A DNA stretch of 64,000 nucleotides from Eikenella corrodens (GCF_003990355.1 NZ_CP034670.1:2108001-2172000); one strand, 5' to 3'. Shown: positions 33,382 through 42,731, counted from the first letter of the stretch. Translations and numbers: made by a program. The notes: a model not told the origin generated them from the sequence alone.

Positions 33382-34608
33382 ATGGCACTCACCCCCGTTC
33401 ACGAACTGCAAGCCCTGATTCACGATAAAATCGCCGCCGCGCAAAAGCCCTTGGAAACCGAAACCGTGCCGCTGGTGTCGGCAGTGGGGCGCGTGCTGGC
33501 GCAGGACGTGGCCGCGCCGGTGAGCATTCCGCCCGCCGATATTTCCGCTATGGACGGCTACGCCCTGCCCTTGGCCGCAGCGGCGGGCAGCGAATGGAAA
33601 ATAGCGGGCGAATCGGTGGCCGGGCAGCCGTTTTCAGGTAGCCTGCCTGCCGATAGCTGCGTGCGCATCATGACCGGCGCAGTGGTGCCCGAAGGCTGCA
33701 CCAGCATCGTGATTCAGGAAAATGTGCAGTTGCAAGACGGCGTGATCCGTTTGGAAAAAGACGCGACCGAGGGCGGCAATATCCGCCGCTGCGGCGAAGA
33801 AATCGCAGCGGGCGATACTGTGTTGCAAGCCGGGCGGATTCTGCGCCAGGCCGACATCATGCTGCTGGCCGCCCTAGGCTTTGCTGAAATTGCAGTGCGC
33901 CGCAAATTGCGTGTGGCCGTACTCTCCAGCGGCGACGAACTGCTCGAGCCGGGCACGGCCGGCAGCCGCACCGACCGCATCTACGACAGCAACCGCTATA
34001 TGCTGATGGCGCGGCTCGCGCCCCTGCCGGTGGAGGTAATCGACTTCGGCCAAGTGGCCGACCGGCTGGAAGACGTGTTGAAAATGCTGAATAAAGTCAT
34101 CAACCAAGCCGACGTGCTGATTACCACCGGCGGCGTATCCGTGGGCGATTACGATTTCATGCGCGAGGCCGTGGAGCGCGTGGGCAGCATCCATCACTAC
34201 AAAGTCGCCCTCAAACCGGGCAAACCCTTCGTGTTCGGCCAAATCATGACCACTTGGTGCTTCGGCCTGCCGGGCAATCCGGTATCCGGCTTTGTGGGCT
34301 TCGATATTTTCCTCAAAGCCGCCCTGTGGCAGCTGTGCGGCGCGGCCGAAATCCCGCAGCCCGTGCGCTTTACGGCCAAACTGGCCGAGCCGGTGAAGAA
34401 AAACCACAGCCGCACCGACATCCAGCGTGGTATCATCAGCCGTCAGGAAGACGGCACTTGGCTGGCCGCCCCCTGCGGCAGCCAGGATTCGCACCGTATT
34501 TATCAGGTAAGCCGCGCCAATGCCTACCTGGTTCTCCCCGCCGAAAGCGGCTCGCTGCCCGCCGGCGCGGAAGTCACCGTGCAGCCTTTCGCCGAAGCAT
34601 TTTTGTAA
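33382..34608 (+). CDS. moeA: Molybdopterin molybdenumtransferase MoeA
   Basis: A 408-aa protein of the usual MoeA length that inserts molybdate into adenylylated molybdopterin. Motifs in order: PPADISAMDGYAL near 53, RIMTGAVVPEGCTSIVIQE near 95, SSGDELLEPG near 192, TTGGVSVGDYDFM near 250, KPGKPFVFG near 278 and GLPGNPVSGFVGF near 293. It begins the molybdenum-cofactor block next to the nitrate transporters. Confidence 0.95.
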   Translation: MALTPVHELQALIHDKIAAAQKPLETETVPLVSAVGRVLAQDVAAPVSIPPADISAMDGYALPLAAAAGSEWKIAGESVAGQPFSGSLPADSCVRIMTGAVVPEGCTSIVIQENVQLQDGVIRLEKDATEGGNIRRCGEEIAAGDTVLQAGRILRQADIMLLAALGFAEIAVRRKLRVAVLSSGDELLEPGTAGSRTDRIYDSNRYMLMARLAPLPVEVIDFGQVADRLEDVLKMLNKVINQADVLITTGGVSVGDYDFMREAVERVGSIHHYKVALKPGKPFVFGQIMTTWCFGLPGNPVSGFVGFDIFLKAALWQLCGAAEIPQPVRFTAKLAEPVKKNHSRTDIQRGIISRQEDGTWLAAPCGSQDSHRIYQVSRANAYLVLPAESGSLPAGAEVTVQPFAEAFL

Positions 34609-34675
34609 AGCCGGAGCGGCTGCCTGAAAGCGCTTGGCACATTTTCAGGTAGCCCGTATGCCCTTTGGGCAAATG

Positions 34676-34717
34676 AGGCTACCTGAAAACCGGCCGTCCG
34701 AGTTTCAGGTAGCCTTT
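34676..34717 (+). terminator. DUS-pair terminator after moeA
   Basis: AGGCTACCTGAAA and TTTCAGGTAGCCT around a GC-rich loop; another unpaired DUS lies upstream at 34642. Confidence 0.75.
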
Positions 34718-34766
34718 ACCCCCGCAAATAATATCAAGCAAACCAACACACCAAACAGAAACCATC

Positions 34767-35753
34767 ATGACCCAGCCCCACACACTCACCGACCCCTACA
34801 ACCGCCGCCTGAGCTACCTGCGGCTGTCGGTTACCGACCTGTGCAACTACCGCTGCACCTACTGCCTGCCCGACGGCTACCAAGGCAAAGCCAAGCCCGA
34901 CGAACTTACCCTGCCAGAAATCGAAACTCTGGTAAACGTGTTCGCTGCCGCTGGTACGCGCAAAATCCGCCTCACCGGCGGCGAGCCCACCCTGCGCCGC
35001 GATTTGGCCGACATCATCGCCGTGTGCAAAGCCAACCCGCTGATTGAAAACGTGGCACTTACCACCAACGCTTTCCGACTGGCGCAGCTCTTCCCAGCCT
35101 ACCGCGCTGCCGGACTGGACAAAATTAACATCAGTATCGACAGCTTCGACCCGGACGTATTCTTCGAAATCACCGGCAAGCGCGAATGCACCAACATCCT
35201 GCGCGCGCTCGACAACATCCTGGCCGAAGGCTTCTGCAACGTCAAAGTCAACACCCTGCTGCTGCGCCGCTACGCCGAGCGCACGCTGGCCGACGCGCTC
35301 GATTTCGTGCGCGAGCGCCCCGTAACCTTGCGCTTCATCGAATTGATGCAAACCGGCGACAACGGCAGCTTCTTCAACAGCCAGCACCTCTCCGCCGCCG
35401 AAATCGAACGCGGCCTGCAGGCGCAAGGCTGGCAGCTGTTGCCGCGCCAGCCGCACGCCGGCCCCGCACGGGAATATTTCCACCGCGATTTCTCCGGCAG
35501 CATCGGCTTCATCGCCCCCTACAGCGAAGATTTCTGCAAAAGCTGCAACCGCCTGCGCGTTACCGCCCAAGGCAAAATGCACCTGTGCCTGTTCGGCGGT
35601 ATTGCCTACGACCTGCGCCCCCATCTGCGCGAAGGCGATGCCGAAGGCTTGCGCCGTTATCTGCATCAAACCATTGCCGAAAAACCCGAACACCACTATC
35701 TGCACGATAAAAAAGTCGGCCTCATCACCAACCTTTCCATGACCGGAGGCTAA
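34767..35753 (+). CDS. moaA: GTP 3',8-cyclase MoaA
   Basis: This 328-aa radical-SAM enzyme performs the first step of molybdopterin synthesis, cyclising GTP. The N-terminal cluster motif CNYRCTYC lies near residue 27. The C-terminal [4Fe-4S] cysteines are CKSCNRL and the later Cys of MHLCLF. The protein ends in the conserved Gly-Gly (SMTGG). The moaB ATG follows its stop directly. Confidence 0.96.
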   Translation: MTQPHTLTDPYNRRLSYLRLSVTDLCNYRCTYCLPDGYQGKAKPDELTLPEIETLVNVFAAAGTRKIRLTGGEPTLRRDLADIIAVCKANPLIENVALTTNAFRLAQLFPAYRAAGLDKINISIDSFDPDVFFEITGKRECTNILRALDNILAEGFCNVKVNTLLLRRYAERTLADALDFVRERPVTLRFIELMQTGDNGSFFNSQHLSAAEIERGLQAQGWQLLPRQPHAGPAREYFHRDFSGSIGFIAPYSEDFCKSCNRLRVTAQGKMHLCLFGGIAYDLRPHLREGDAEGLRRYLHQTIAEKPEHHYLHDKKVGLITNLSMTGG

Positions 35754-36275
35754 ATGCACCGCTCCGCACCCGAATTCCGCCCCTTCCGCATCCACCTGCT
35801 CACCGTAACCGACACCCGCAGCCCCGCCGAAGACGGCAGCGGCAACTATCTGGCCGAAGCCCTGCAGGCCGCAGGCCACGTGTTGTACGCGCGTGATTGG
35901 TGCCGCGACGAGCGCTACGATATCCGCGCCATCGTTTCCGCCGCCATTGCCGAGCCGCAAACCGACATTGTGTTGATTACCGGCGGCACCGGCATGTTCG
36001 ATCGCGACATTACCCCCGATGCGGTGGAAATCCTGTTCGACAAAACCATCCCCGGCTTCGGCGAAGTGTTCCGCGCCGTGTCTCTGCAGGAAATCGGCAT
36101 GTCCACCATCCAATCGCGTGCCGTGGCCGGCATTGCCAACCGCACGCTCATTTTCTGCCTGCCCGGCTCTACCGGCGCCTGCCGTACCGCTTGGGAAAAA
36201 GTCATCGCCCCGCAGCTCGATCCGCGCATCAACAGCTGCGGCTTCACCCGCGTGTTCAACGCTTGGGGCAAGTGA
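35754..36275 (+). CDS. moaB: Molybdopterin adenylyltransferase-like MoaB
   Basis: A 173-aa MoaB/MogA-fold protein: LLTVTDTRSPAEDGSG near 15, the ITGGTGMFDRDITPDAV motif near 74, and LPGSTGACRTAW near 137. It would adenylylate molybdopterin before metal insertion by MoeA. The start abuts the moaA stop, with GGAGG just upstream. Confidence 0.93.
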   Translation: MHRSAPEFRPFRIHLLTVTDTRSPAEDGSGNYLAEALQAAGHVLYARDWCRDERYDIRAIVSAAIAEPQTDIVLITGGTGMFDRDITPDAVEILFDKTIPGFGEVFRAVSLQEIGMSTIQSRAVAGIANRTLIFCLPGSTGACRTAWEKVIAPQLDPRINSCGFTRVFNAWGK

Positions 36276-36289
36276 GTAAAACCGGACTC

Positions 36290-36895
36290 ATGGAGATTGC
36301 TACCGAGCCGCTGCTGATTTTATGCGGCGGATTCAGCCAGCGTATGGGCAGTCCCAAACCACTGTTGCCGTTTCGCGGCGTGCCGCTGATTGAGCGCCTG
36401 GCCGCGGCGGCAAACCGGCCGCTGTGGATTGCTTCGGCCGGGCAGCGTTTCCCCCATCTCCCCCCCGCGCTATACTTGCCCGATGCCCTGCCCGAACGGC
36501 AGGGCGCCTTATCCGCCATTCTGCCCGCACTCGAGCTGGCTGCCGAACAAGGCCATGCCGGCATTTATGTACTCTCCTGCGATACCCTGCTGCTGCCTGA
36601 GCAAGTGGCAGGCTGTTTGCAACAGGCGCGAAACAGCGCGGCTTGGCAGCAGGGCGTGGCCGCGCTGAGCGGCGGCGGGCGGGATTATCCGCTATTGGCG
36701 CATTGGTCTGCCGCCCTGGCCGCCCCGCTTCGCCAATACGTGGAAAGCGGGCAGCGCCGCGTAACCGCTTGGCTGCAAACCGTACCGTTTGCCGTTGTGC
36801 CGCTGCCGGACGAATGGCTGCCGCTGTGCAATTTCAACACGCCGCCGGAGTTTGAGCGGGCGGTGGAGCAGGCGGAGCGGCTGTTGGCGGGTTGA
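36290..36895 (+). CDS. mobA: Molybdenum cofactor guanylyltransferase MobA
   Basis: About 201 aa. Signature motifs of the nucleotidyltransferase: LILCGGFSQRMGSPKPLLPF near 9, SCDTLLLP near 95, and LCNFNTPPEFE near the end. It attaches GMP to the cofactor for nitrate-reductase-type enzymes. The start is uncertain: the ATG at 36290 is given, but an in-frame GTG at 36272 overlaps the moaB stop and has GGGG upstream. Confidence 0.88.
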   Translation: MEIATEPLLILCGGFSQRMGSPKPLLPFRGVPLIERLAAAANRPLWIASAGQRFPHLPPALYLPDALPERQGALSAILPALELAAEQGHAGIYVLSCDTLLLPEQVAGCLQQARNSAAWQQGVAALSGGGRDYPLLAHWSAALAAPLRQYVESGQRRVTAWLQTVPFAVVPLPDEWLPLCNFNTPPEFERAVEQAERLLAG

Positions 36896-36900
36896 AATGT

Positions 36901-37090
36901 GCATTTTCAGGTAGCCTGTTTGCTTGCGCATATTACAAAAGGCTACCTGAAAACAAACGGAGCGGGCTTTGGCCAAGCCAAAATCGCTTGGCCGCATTGC
37001 TTTTCAGGTAGCCCCATTCATCCGCATCAAGCCAAAAGTAATATAGAAAGGCTACCTGAAAACCGGCGGATGGTTTTTCAGGTAGCCTCC
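36901..37090. repeat. Cluster of five DUS copies between mobA and moaC
   Basis: Copies near 36903, 36940, 37003, 37050 and 37078 alternate in direction. The pair at 37047-37090 forms a terminator-like hairpin. No gene is present. Confidence 0.75.
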
Positions 37091-37121
37091 AATAGTTTGT
37101 TTTTCATGCAAGGATAGAATT

Positions 37122-37592
37122 TTGCTGACACATTTAGACCAACACAGCCGCAGCAGCATGGTGGACGTGGGCGACAAAGCCGTCACCCGCCGTGTGGCCG
37201 TGGCTGCCGGGCGGGTGGTGTTCCCGCCGGAAGTGTATGCCCAAATCCAGGCGGCCAACGGGCAAACCGCCAAAGGCGCGATTACCGAAGTGGCGCGGCT
37301 GGCCGGCATCATGGCGGCGAAAAGTACCGCCAGCCTGATTCCGCTGTGCCATCCGATGATGCTGGAGCGCTGCAAGCTGGAGCTGGAATACGACGATGCC
37401 GCACACGGCCTGAACATCCGCGCCGAAGTGGCCGTGAGCCATAAAACCGGCGTGGAAATGGAAGCGCTCACCGCCGTATCCGTGGCCGCGCTCACGGTGT
37501 ACGACATGACCAAAGCCCTGAGCCACGACATCCAAATCCAAGACATCCGCCTAATACACAAATCCGGAGGCAAACATGAGTTCAACCGTTGA
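37122..37592 (+). CDS. moaC: Cyclic pyranopterin monophosphate synthase MoaC
   Basis: A 156-aa MoaC, beginning with TTG at 37122 (AAGGA about 8 nt upstream). Diagnostic motifs are MVDVGDKAVTRR near 13, AGIMAAKSTASLIPLCHPM near 63 (catalytic Lys and His) and GVEMEALTAVSVAALTVYDM near 110. It converts the MoaA product to cPMP. The end overlaps moaD by 17 nt. Confidence 0.94.
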   Translation: MLTHLDQHSRSSMVDVGDKAVTRRVAVAAGRVVFPPEVYAQIQAANGQTAKGAITEVARLAGIMAAKSTASLIPLCHPMMLERCKLELEYDDAAHGLNIRAEVAVSHKTGVEMEALTAVSVAALTVYDMTKALSHDIQIQDIRLIHKSGGKHEFNR

Positions 37593-37830
37593 AATCACCG
37601 TGCTGTATTTCGCCGCCCTGCGCGAACAGGCCGGCAAAGAGCAAGAAAAAATCCACGTTGCCGAGGGCTGCACCGCAGCGGCCTTATACGAGCAACTCTC
37701 GCAACAATACCGCTTCACCCTGCCGCAGGAGCGCGTGCGGGCGGCGGTAAACCATGCGTTTGCCGACTGGCTGCAGCCGCTTGCCGCCAACGACATCGTG
37801 GCCTTTATCCCGCCGGTGGCAGGAGGTTGA
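37576..37830 (+). CDS. moaD: Molybdopterin synthase small subunit MoaD
   Basis: An 84-aa ubiquitin-like sulfur carrier ending in the required Gly-Gly (PPVAGG), which is thiocarboxylated and feeds sulfur to MoaE. VLYFAALREQAG near residue 9 is the family start. Translation is coupled to moaC by overlap. Confidence 0.94.
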   Translation: MSSTVEITVLYFAALREQAGKEQEKIHVAEGCTAAALYEQLSQQYRFTLPQERVRAAVNHAFADWLQPLAANDIVAFIPPVAGG

Positions 37831-37831
37831 A

Positions 37832-38278
37832 ATGTTTGATTTAACCGAACAAGCGATAGACAGCCAAGCCCTGCGCCAACAGCTTCTAAACAACGAGCAA
37901 TGCGGCGCCTACCTCAGCTTTGAAGGCTGGGTGCGCCGACAAAATGACGGGCAGCGCGTGGATTATTTGGTGTACAGCGTGTATGAAGAGCTGGCGCGTC
38001 GGCAGGGGCAGGCCGTGATTGAGGAGGCCAAACGCCGCTTCGGCTTGGAAGCCGCCGTGTGCGTGCACCGCTACGGCCGGTTGGAAGTGGGCGATATGGC
38101 GGTGTGGGTGGGCGTAACCGCCGGCCACCGCGACATGGCCTTCGCCGGCTGCCGCTATATTATCGATACGGTGAAAGCCGAAGTGCCGATTTGGAAACAG
38201 GAATTCTACAGCGGCCAGCTGGTTGCCGCCTGGCCGGACAATCAAACGGCCGACGCCAAACGCCGACTGCTCAAATAG
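37832..38278 (+). CDS. moaE: Molybdopterin synthase catalytic subunit MoaE
   Basis: A 148-aa protein with the MoaE motifs YLSFEGWVRRQNDG near 26, HRYGRLEVGDMAVWVGV near 79, HRDMAFAGCRYIIDTVKAEVPIWK near 99 (catalytic Lys), and a C-terminal W. The ATG at 37832 directly follows moaD with AGGAGG; the frame upstream overlaps moaD and is not used. Confidence 0.94.
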   Translation: MFDLTEQAIDSQALRQQLLNNEQCGAYLSFEGWVRRQNDGQRVDYLVYSVYEELARRQGQAVIEEAKRRFGLEAAVCVHRYGRLEVGDMAVWVGVTAGHRDMAFAGCRYIIDTVKAEVPIWKQEFYSGQLVAAWPDNQTADAKRRLLK

Positions 38279-38296
38279 CGCTTGGCAAGTATTGAA

Positions 38297-38327
38297 GAGG
38301 CTACCTGAAGTTTCAGGTAGCCTTTTT
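38297..38327 (+). terminator. DUS-pair terminator after moaE
   Basis: GAGGCTACCTGAA and TTTCAGGTAGCCTTTTT lie back to back with almost no loop, ending in a T run. Confidence 0.85.
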
Positions 38328-38715
38328 GCATGAGTTTAAAAAAGAGGCATGTTAGTGTGTGGAGCTGATTTTACATGCTGAAGTTTATAGGCTACCTGAA
38401 AACAAAATAGCCTGATTTTAGGTAGGCTTTTATTTTGTGTGGTTTTTTAATCAGATATAGCCAGCTATGCTAATTTGAGGCCAATTAAAATTTGAGAAAG
38501 ATCAGCAAAATCTGTAGAATAGCGGGCAATAGCAGATTTAGAACATCAGCTTGGGAATACTGTTCACTTCATTAATTCCCCCTAAGCCGCTCCAGCTTGG
38601 CTGCTGAAGCATTTTCTGCTGAGATTGATTTAAAACCGAACGGTTGCCGCATTCCAACGGTCTGTTGTAGCTTTATCCTAGCGTTGGCAGCATCCGAATT
38701 TGCAGGAGAAATACC
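38328..38715. other. Gene-free region before the cupin gene
   Basis: About 390 nt. A degenerate DUS hairpin (GGCTACCTGAAAAC / GATTTTAGGTAGGC) lies near 38390-38430. Otherwise there is AT-rich promoter-like sequence and nothing recognisable as a gene. Confidence 0.5.
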
Positions 38716-39054
38716 ATGCGAGGCTATCAACTAGACCCACACCAACCCGTAGGCGGCGTGATTGCGGAGGATGCAGACCAGCAAATCGTGCAGCTCAATC
38801 TGCAAAAAGGCAACGAAGTGCCGCCCTACTCCGCCGAAGCCATCATCACCATCACCGTGCTCTCCGGCGCGGTGTGCCTGAAAACCGAGCAGGGGCAGAT
38901 TGATTTGCAGCCGGTGACCCTGGCACGACTCGAGCCGCATGAAACCCATGCCCTGGTGGCCCTGGAAGACAACACTTCCGTGCTGGTGGTGAAACAGCTG
39001 TGCTACCACGCACTGCTCAACCAAAAACTGCGCTTCGGCCGCTGCTGCGTTTAA
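38716..39054 (+). CDS. Small cupin-domain protein
   Basis: A 112-aa single-domain cupin: the motif-1 region QKGNEVPPYSAEAIITITVLSG near 31 is followed by EPHETHALVALEDNTSVLVV near 75. Metal-binding His residues are few. Small cupins like this often sense or bind a small ligand, but the substrate cannot be read from sequence. An AGGAGAAA ribosome site precedes the start. It lies 80 nt before grcA on the same strand. Confidence 0.8.
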   Translation: MRGYQLDPHQPVGGVIAEDADQQIVQLNLQKGNEVPPYSAEAIITITVLSGAVCLKTEQGQIDLQPVTLARLEPHETHALVALEDNTSVLVVKQLCYHALLNQKLRFGRCCV

Positions 39055-39135
39055 CCGTTTTCACGCCGTATTGCCCGGCAGTGCGGTATTACTTTAAAAC
39101 CATAGTTTTACAACACAACTTTTGGAGATAAACCA

Positions 39136-39525
39136 ATGATTAAAGGCATTCAAATCACCCAATCCGCCCAACACCCCGCCTTGGTGCACTCTTTCTGGCT
39201 GTTGGACGATGAAACCCGGCAGGCACGCTGCCTGTGCAGCAAGGACGAGCATTTCGCTGCCGACCAAATCGTTGCCCTGAGCGATTTGGGCAATGTGAGC
39301 TACCAAGAAGTGGCCGTAGACAGCTACGTGCGCCCGAAAGTGGAAGGCGGCCAGCACCTGAACGTGAACGTAATGAGCCGCGAAATGCTGGAAGACGCAG
39401 CCGCTAATCCCGATAAATATCCGCAGCTCACCATCCGCGTATCCGGCTACGCCGTGCGCTTCAACTCCCTCACACCCGAGCAGCAGCGCGATGTGATTAC
39501 CCGCACTTTCACACAGCATATGTAA
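39136..39525 (+). CDS. grcA: Autonomous glycyl radical cofactor GrcA
   Basis: A 129-aa homolog of YfiD/GrcA, which replaces the damaged C-terminal part of pyruvate formate-lyase. The diagnostic C-terminus VEGGQHLNVNVMSREMLEDA and RVSGYAVRFNSLTPEQQRDVI contains the radical Gly in RVSGYAV. Its presence implies a pyruvate formate-lyase and fermentative or microaerobic growth. Confidence 0.95.
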   Translation: MIKGIQITQSAQHPALVHSFWLLDDETRQARCLCSKDEHFAADQIVALSDLGNVSYQEVAVDSYVRPKVEGGQHLNVNVMSREMLEDAAANPDKYPQLTIRVSGYAVRFNSLTPEQQRDVITRTFTQHM

Positions 39526-39535
39526 GCCGGAACTA

Positions 39536-39637
39536 TAGCGGATTAAAATCGCCATGTTACCGCGTTGGCTCGTCTTGACGTACTCCCTGTACGCCTTGCG
39601 GCTCGCCGCCTTGTATCATGTTTATTTTAATCCGCTA
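39536..39637. repeat. Correia-like miniature element, TAGCGGATTAAAAT variant
   Basis: A 102-bp element with perfect 14-bp inverted ends (TAGCGGATTAAAAT / ATTTTAATCCGCTA). The inside has the GCGAGCC-type and GTAC motifs of Correia elements. Related copies occur at 47106, 49941 and 54201. Confidence 0.75.
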
Positions 39638-39901
39638 CAACACAGCCCCGCCGTTTCAGACGGCGGGGTCGGTTTTTGTGCGTACGGCAAAGAGGCTACC
39701 TGAAGAACTATATGACTGGTGCATAAGCATAGCTTGATGAATTAGGATTGGCTCCCGAATACAGCAAAATTAAGAGGTATAATGCGGAACGCATTGTCAC
39801 AAAAATATTCTAATTTTGATAAAAATACAAAATTCAGACTAACATCAGTAGCCCTCCAAAAGGAATACTACATCCCTTGGTAAATAAATTAAGGAATCAT
39901 C
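39638..39901. other. Intergenic region before the AT-rich hypothetical gene
   Basis: A short GC hairpin, GCCCCGCCGTTTCAGACGGCGGGGTC at 39645-39670, probably terminates grcA. The remainder is AT-rich, without a gene. Confidence 0.45.
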
Positions 39902-40522
39902 ATGCTAAAACGAATAAGAAAAACACAGGACGGAGTATATACAATTAAAATATCTGATAATGTTTACTCATTGGTACAACATCGTGGCAATACTTTTTAC
40001 GAATTCTTTGACATTTTCTTCACAAAGCCTGATGAGAAGAAATTTTTGGCTATTGATCTGAACAATGTGGATATTTTAATGACACGTTCTTGTGCAAGCA
40101 GTAAGCTTAAAGACTTTTTCCTGCGCACTGAGAAAAAAATAATCCCGAATACAAGGCCTCCTCAAGAAAAATACTTAAGCTTTACGTATATGATCATGTA
40201 CAACCTTGCGCATGGGCTTCAAAACAAAGAACCGTCCGCATCCTCTCTAATACAAATCAAGAATATACATAATGGCTCATATGAGGTTCTTATTCCGGAG
40301 CTAAACGAAGAAGCAGATCTTGACTCAATTTATAAATATGAATTTTTTGGTATGGTTGGTGATAGTGAATATCTGAAATCTTTACTTATTAAATATGTAG
40401 AAAGCGGTATTTTGTGGGGAAGAGATAAGGCGCTCTCATTTCCACATATTAAACCCTATCAAAAAGCAAAACCTATCCTGCATTTGTTTTCGGATTTACT
40501 TAGTAAGCATAGCTTAGGCTGA
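39902..40522 (+). CDS. AT-rich hypothetical protein (immunity-like)
   Basis: A 206-aa protein whose codon use is clearly more AT-rich than its neighbours, suggesting transfer. It starts with a beta-rich segment (DGVYTIKISDNVYSLVQHRG) resembling immunity-type folds such as Imm26, but the match is weak. No toxin gene lies next to it. It may be an orphan immunity gene. Confidence 0.55.
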   Translation: MLKRIRKTQDGVYTIKISDNVYSLVQHRGNTFYEFFDIFFTKPDEKKFLAIDLNNVDILMTRSCASSKLKDFFLRTEKKIIPNTRPPQEKYLSFTYMIMYNLAHGLQNKEPSASSLIQIKNIHNGSYEVLIPELNEEADLDSIYKYEFFGMVGDSEYLKSLLIKYVESGILWGRDKALSFPHIKPYQKAKPILHLFSDLLSKHSLG

Positions 40523-40628
40523 TAAATCCAACGTTTCTAGTAGCTCTATTTATTCAGTACAACTAGGCAAGCCAACGAAGTAGTATTTTTTTATTCATAC
40601 TCTACAAAACAGATAAGCATAGCGGCAT

Positions 40629-41033
40629 TCACCGCACCGTAAACCCGTGAAACCGGTTTATCTCTTTCTGAATATCGGCAACGGCTTGCAGACAGCGGTC
40701 GATTTCGCGGCGGAAGGCGTTGCGCTGGTTTTCGGTTTGGGCGCAGTTGAGTTTGGTGTTCCACACGCGAAATTGGTGCTCCAGAGCCGCCAGCCGTTCG
40801 TACGGTCGGCTGTCAAAGAAGGCGCGCCGCTCTTGCCGGTATTGCTGCATAACCGCCTGTAACTGCCGCCAGGCGTATTTGTGCCGTTTGGGCGGAATGG
40901 CGAGTTTGTAGGTAACGAAGGTGCAGCGTTGGCCGCATTCGGGGCAGTCCGGCGCGGTTTCCCACCTGCCGTAAACATGCGGGCGGCGCAGGGCGGTGCG
41001 GCATTCGAAGCAGGCGTAATAATGGTTAGACAC
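40629..41033 (-). CDS. Zinc-ribbon hypothetical protein
   Basis: A 134-aa protein begins at GTG 41033 (VSNHYYACFECRT), with AAGGA 6 nt upstream; a TTG further upstream at 41057 is less likely. Two Cys pairs (CFEC near 9 and CPECGQRC near 32) form a zinc ribbon. A long charged helical tail follows. Its function is unknown. Confidence 0.65.
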   Translation of the reverse strand: MSNHYYACFECRTALRRPHVYGRWETAPDCPECGQRCTFVTYKLAIPPKRHKYAWRQLQAVMQQYRQERRAFFDSRPYERLAALEHQFRVWNTKLNCAQTENQRNAFRREIDRCLQAVADIQKEINRFHGFTVR

Positions 41034-41360
41034 GGGGGTTCCTTGTGTGGCGGACAACTGGGTTTGCCGAAACGCGGGCTGTCCGGAGCGGATACACCCT
41101 GCATCACGGCAGCGGCGGCTGCGCTTCTGAATAATCTTTCAAATCAATCGGGCGGCTGGCAGCAAAAGCTGTTTTCTCTCCTACCGTTCGACTGCCCGGC
41201 AAAAGCAATGCGGATTTTGCGACCGGGCATATCAGGGCGATAGTCCATCCTACCCATGCCTGGCTGCGCAGAATAAAGGCTACCTGAAAATTTGGAACCA
41301 TTGATTCCTTTGGTATATATTTTTTCAGGTAGCCTTAGGCCACGGAAGCGAAACCCCAGC
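41034..41360. other. Intergenic region with DUS-pair terminator for glmU
   Basis: AAAGGCTACCTGAAAA near 41276 pairs with TTTTTTCAGGTAGCCTT near 41320 around a 30-nt loop and lies just past the glmU stop. The remaining ~230 nt hold no gene I can support. Confidence 0.55.
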
Positions 41361-42731
41361 CTATTTTTTCTCCTTCTCAGGCCGTATCCAGCCGGGAATG
41401 GTGGTTTGGCGGGCGCGGGTGAGGGTGAGTTCGCCTTCGGGGCAGTTGCGGGTGAGCGTGCTGCCGGCGCCGGTGGTGGCGCGGTGGCCGATGGTGAGCG
41501 GGGCAACCAGCATATTGCCGGAGCCGATGCGCACTTCGTCGCCGATAACGGTTTGGTGTTTGTGCACGCCGTCGTAGTTGCAGGTGATGGTGCCGGCGCC
41601 GATGTTGCTGCGGCTGCCGATTTGCGCGTTGCCGAGGTAGGTGAGGTGGTTGGCTTTGCTGCCGCGGCCGATGGTGCTGTTTTTCACTTCCACAAAATTG
41701 CCGATGTGCACTTCGTCGGCCAAATCGGCATTGGGGCGCAGGCGGGCGAAGGGGCCGATGCGGGCGCTGTTGCCGATGCGGCAGTTTTCGAGGTGCGAGA
41801 AGGGTTCGATAACCGTGTTGTCGCCGATTACCGCGTTTTTAATCACGCAGTTGACGCCGATGGATACGTTGTTGCCGAATTGGTTTTCTCCTTCCAGCAC
41901 CACGTTCACATCAATCACCACATCTTGGCCGTGCCGAAGGCTGCCGCGCAGATCGAAGCGGGCCGGGTCGCGCAGGGTGAGGCCGGCTTGGAGCAGGCTT
42001 TGCGCCTGTTCGCGCTGGAAGATGCGCTCGAGTTCGGCGAGCTGGATTTTGTTGTTTACGCCGGCAGCAAGGAAGGAGGAGGCTACCTGAACGGGATGCA
42101 CGGCCACGCCGTCGGCGCGGGCAAGGGCGATGACGTCGGTGAGGTAGTATTCGCCTTGGGCGTTGTTGCTGGAGAGGCTGCCCAGCCAGCGGGCGAGGTG
42201 TGTGTTGGGCAAAACGAAAATGCCGGTGTTGGTTTCGCGGATGGCTTTTTGCTCGGGCGAGGCATCTTTTTCTTCCACAATGGCGGCCACTTGGCCATTG
42301 GCCTCGCGGATGATGCGACCCAGCCCGAATGGGTTGGGCGGGATGTCGGTGAGCAGGCCGATTTCATTGCCGGCGGCCTGTAGCAAATCTTCCAGGGTGG
42401 CGCGGTTAATCAGCGGCACGTCGCCGTAGAGCACGAGGGTGCGGCCGGTGTTGCCGAGGTGCGGCAGGGCGGTTTGCACGGCGTGGCCGGTGCCGAGCTG
42501 CTCGGTTTGCTCCACCCAACGGATGCCTTCGCGCCGCACTTGCTCGCGCACCTGCTCTTTGCCATGACCGATGACTACATTGATACTTTGCGGGCTGAGG
42601 CTTTGCGCAGTATCGATAACGCGCTCAAGCATGGTTTGGCCGCCGATGCGGTGCAGCACTTTGGGCAGGGCGGAATACATGCGCGTGCCTTTGCCGGCGG
42701 CGAGGATGACGATATGGAGGGGCTGGTGCAT
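41361..42731 (-). CDS. glmU: Bifunctional GlmU (UDP-GlcNAc synthesis)
   Basis: A 456-aa enzyme, the same length as E. coli GlmU. The N-terminal uridylyltransferase has LAAGKGTRMYSALPKVLH near 10, TEQLGTGHAVQTALP near 76 and YGDVPLI near 102. The C-terminal left-handed beta-helix acetyltransferase has many hexapeptides and YDGVHKHQTVIGD near 384. It supplies UDP-GlcNAc for peptidoglycan and lipooligosaccharide. Confidence 0.97.
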   Translation of the reverse strand: MHQPLHIVILAAGKGTRMYSALPKVLHRIGGQTMLERVIDTAQSLSPQSINVVIGHGKEQVREQVRREGIRWVEQTEQLGTGHAVQTALPHLGNTGRTLVLYGDVPLINRATLEDLLQAAGNEIGLLTDIPPNPFGLGRIIREANGQVAAIVEEKDASPEQKAIRETNTGIFVLPNTHLARWLGSLSSNNAQGEYYLTDVIALARADGVAVHPVQVASSFLAAGVNNKIQLAELERIFQREQAQSLLQAGLTLRDPARFDLRGSLRHGQDVVIDVNVVLEGENQFGNNVSIGVNCVIKNAVIGDNTVIEPFSHLENCRIGNSARIGPFARLRPNADLADEVHIGNFVEVKNSTIGRGSKANHLTYLGNAQIGSRSNIGAGTITCNYDGVHKHQTVIGDEVRIGSGNMLVAPLTIGHRATTGAGSTLTRNCPEGELTLTRARQTTIPGWIRPEKEKK

